Shown here one piece after another: positions 5,159 to 6,087 of a stretch of 6,087 nt of DNA (positions are counted from its first letter, which is position 1; every line of letters starts with the position of its first letter). A program made the translations under genes and the position numbers. The notes below the pieces were generated by a model, which was not told where the DNA came from, ran no database searches, and worked only from the letters and a program-made list of their open reading frames with translations. The DNA is from Prochlorococcus sp. AG-686-P16 (GTDB lineage: Bacteria > Cyanobacteriota > Cyanobacteriia > PCC-6307 > Cyanobiaceae): assembly GCA_003208695.1 (NCBI GenBank), contig QCVY01000048.1:1-6087 (forward strand). Direction: 5' to 3'.

Positions 5159-5255
5159 AGGATTTAAGCCTTGATATCAGTAAGGAAGAAAAAGAATATT
5201 GTGAAATTGAGGATAAAAAACTTTTTATTTTTTATTCTTGAAGTAACAAGTCAAA

Positions 5256-5450
5256 TCAATACGATGGTTCTAGATCATAAATCGATTCTTTAATACTCTT
5301 TTCACTAATTATCTCAAAGGTAAGTTCCTGATTTAAGGCATTAATGTAGGAAGTGTAGAGTTTGTCCCAAACGAATTCAAACTCATCTTTCGTAAGGTTT
5401 TTAAAAAGAATTTCTCCTTTAAAATAAATGTGATAAGAATCAAACATCAT
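5256..5450 (-). CDS. Unrecognised 64-residue hypothetical protein
   Basis: Starts at tandem ATGs (MMFDSYHIYFKGEILFKNLT); the second would shorten it by one residue. No signal peptide or membrane segment. It looks like a small soluble alpha/beta protein: a first strand (FDSYHIYFKGEILF, 3-16), an acidic-aromatic helix (TKDEFEFVWDKLYTSYINAL, 20-39), a second strand (ELTFEIIS, 42-49) and a tail ending YDLEPSY. The biased but protein-like composition, and an unbroken frame on the same strand as its neighbours, favour a real gene; I believe similar short proteins occur in Prochlorococcus and marine Synechococcus, but no function is known to me. No Shine-Dalgarno site. It lies 97 nt upstream of the tiny cluster and 96 nt downstream of the DUF3303-like gene. 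Confidence 0.7.
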   Translation of the reverse strand: MMFDSYHIYFKGEILFKNLTKDEFEFVWDKLYTSYINALNQELTFEIISEKSIKESIYDLEPSY

Positions 5451-5517
5451 GAAAAATCTTTTCTAACCTTTTTTAACGCAGCTAGATATGTATGACGTAT
5501 TGAAAGCTACTAAAAGA

Positions 5518-5533
5518 AAATTTTTAAAAATTT
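5518..5533. repeat. 16-bp perfect AT palindrome after the DUF3303-like gene
   Basis: AAATTTTTAAAAATTT reads the same on both strands. In the sense (minus) direction it is followed by TTTTCTTTT, so it might act as a very weak terminator of the DUF3303-like gene. It has no G-C pair, and it partly overlaps the possible shifted-frame tail of that gene (5524-5574), so I give it little weight. Confidence 0.2.
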
Positions 5534-5574
5534 CCTAATGCTTTTTTTAATCCATTCGAGTATTCATTTTCTCC
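5524..5574 (-). other. Probable out-of-frame C-terminal tail of the DUF3303-like protein
   Basis: In the frame reached by adding one A, the minus strand reads GENEYSNGLKKALGNF and then TAA at 5524-5526. The composition is protein-like and unlike nearby non-coding DNA, and it follows directly on ...ETVSLFKK of the main frame. The junction is a run of five A (5575-5579, T on the plus strand). No usual start codon opens this segment by itself. It suggests the ancestral protein was about 111 residues and that one A was lost, either in the genome or as a sequencing error. Confidence 0.45.
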
Positions 5575-5858
5575 TTTTTAAATAAAGACACTGTTTCATC
5601 AAGATCTAAACAAGGTTGAATATTAATATCCATAAGTCTTCTCCATGGATGCCATTGTTTCCAAATTGTTTCTAATGAATCTGCACTAACAACGGAATGA
5701 CCAATGCCATTTTGGATCATAAAAATCCATGAATGAACTTCATAGTTCTCAGGTCTATTTTGAGGTCCTCCGGATTCATACCAATTAATAAGCATTTCTC
5801 CTCCTTCTTCTTGATCTTCACCGTCAGCAAATTCATAAGAAATTAAATATCTTTGCAT
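5547..5858 (-). CDS. DUF3303-like protein, C-terminus possibly frameshifted
   Basis: 103 residues as read. Recognisable blocks are MQRYLISYEFADGEDQEEGG (1-20), NWYESGGPQNRPENYEVHSW (25-44), IQNGIGHSVVSADSLETIWK (48-67) and QWHPWRRLMDINIQPCLDLDETV (68-90). This pattern, a short strand, an ESGGP turn, HSW and WxQWHPW, matches my memory of the DUF3303 family of small cyanobacterial proteins, which have no established function; I expect a soluble ferredoxin-like fold. No signal peptide or membrane segment. The final residues EKMNTRMD look unlike a family end, and a better tail lies one frame away (5524-5574). ATG at 5858 has no Shine-Dalgarno site. It is the most upstream minus-strand gene here; -10-like hexamers TATTAT and TAAAAT occur within about 55 nt of the start, without a clear -35 partner. 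Confidence 0.82.
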   Translation of the reverse strand: MQRYLISYEFADGEDQEEGGEMLINWYESGGPQNRPENYEVHSWIFMIQNGIGHSVVSADSLETIWKQWHPWRRLMDINIQPCLDLDETVSLFKKEKMNTRMD

Positions 5859-5981
5859 GTAATTTGAAATTTTTAATATTTTAGCTTGATAATACAGTAT
5901 TGCCTTTCAATTATTTGATTGCTAAAAATCTTATAGAATCAAGTCTTGTCGATGATCTTAAGAATTGAAAAAATCAAAAAG

Positions 5982-6038
5982 AACATTTTAAGTAATGTTT
6001 TATTTATAAATAAAACCATTTTTGAATATTTTCAAAAA
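5982..6038. repeat. Cluster of three perfect inverted repeats
   Basis: Three elements lie in 57 nt. (1) AACATT (5982-5987) pairs with AATGTT (5994-5999) around 6 nt. (2) GTTTTATTTATAAATAAAAC (5997-6016) is a perfect 20-bp palindrome. (3) TTTTTGAA (6019-6026) pairs with TTCAAAAA (6031-6038) around TATT. Elements 1 and 2 share three bases, so they cannot fold together; 2 and 3 are separated by two bases. No gene I trust covers this part: the region from 5859 to the right edge contains only short, weak frames. The cluster may be a bidirectional transcript end or a binding region; function is not shown. Confidence 0.45.
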
Positions 6039-6087
6039 CATGATCTTTTTGTCTGATTTGAAGTATGTGAAATTTTGACTTAAATTT

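Noticed and set aside
5220..5236. ATAAAAA-AC-TTTTTAT inverted repeat downstream of the 64-residue gene
   Set aside because: The loop would be only 2 nt and the stem is pure A-U, so it cannot act as a normal terminator.
5108..5242. Plus-strand open stretch containing LSLDISKEEKEYCEIEDKKL
   Set aside because: It has no ATG, GTG or TTG start in frame and overlaps the 5' end of the 77-residue gene; the A-rich strand explains the Lys/Glu content.
5885..5968. Plus-strand frame reading LDNTVLPFNYLIAKNLIESS and onward
   Set aside because: The composition is somewhat protein-like, but there is no ATG or GTG, only a TTG at 5900 that would leave 22 residues, and no ribosome site.
5952..6056. Plus-strand 34-residue ORF from ATG 5952 (MILRIEKIKKN...)
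   Set aside because: It runs through the three inverted repeats, has no ribosome site and has the K/I/F-rich make-up expected by chance in AT-rich DNA.
1..6087. tRNA, rRNA, CRISPR array, insertion sequence or prophage
   Set aside because: I saw no cloverleaf with a T-arm consensus, no regularly spaced repeats, no transposase or integrase frame, and no terminal inverted repeats flanking a gene.

Overview
Organism. The window is strongly AT-rich, densely packed, and almost every gene lies on the minus strand. Several proteins have a picocyanobacterial look: a PstS of the cyanobacterial kind (GAGASFPSKIYTRWF...YQAVGSGSGRKAFI), a DUF3303-type protein, a short DUF1499-type protein and a set of very small membrane proteins. 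Most genes lack a Shine-Dalgarno site. Taken together this suggests a marine picocyanobacterium, most likely a low-GC (high-light type) Prochlorococcus. That is inference from sequence character and remembered families, not from a search.

Layout, left to right (transcription runs right to left). 1-635 is pstA, cut by the left edge. 641-1588 is pstC and 1694-2665 is pstS, so transcription runs pstS-pstC-pstA and pstB would be expected just beyond the left edge. 2764-3819 is a two-helix K+ channel with a cytoplasmic RCK/TrkA-type domain. 3820-4000 is mostly non-coding, with a doubtful plus-strand ORF and a hairpin. 4001-4132 is a 43-residue membrane peptide. 4219-4572 is a DUF1499-like protein. 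4692-5158 holds three tiny genes packed with a 3-nt gap and a 4-nt ATGA overlap (77, 31 and 45 residues). 5256-5450 is an unrecognised 64-residue protein. 5547-5858 is a DUF3303-like protein whose C-terminus seems to continue in another frame. 5859-6087 has no convincing gene but carries a cluster of perfect inverted repeats.

How it works together. The left part is the high-affinity phosphate uptake system: PstS binds phosphate in the periplasm and PstC/PstA form the membrane channel. A shared pattern, TTTAA-N5-CTTAAAGTCT, sits 43-45 nt upstream of both the pstS and pstC start codons and resembles cyanobacterial Pho-box half-sites. Phosphate-stress control of pstS, and possibly a separate control point for pstCA, is therefore plausible. 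The K+ channel is a neighbour without an evident functional link. The right half is a run of small, mostly uncharacterised cyanobacterial genes. The main novelty lies in the tiny overlapping membrane-protein genes, several of which are too short for default gene callers.
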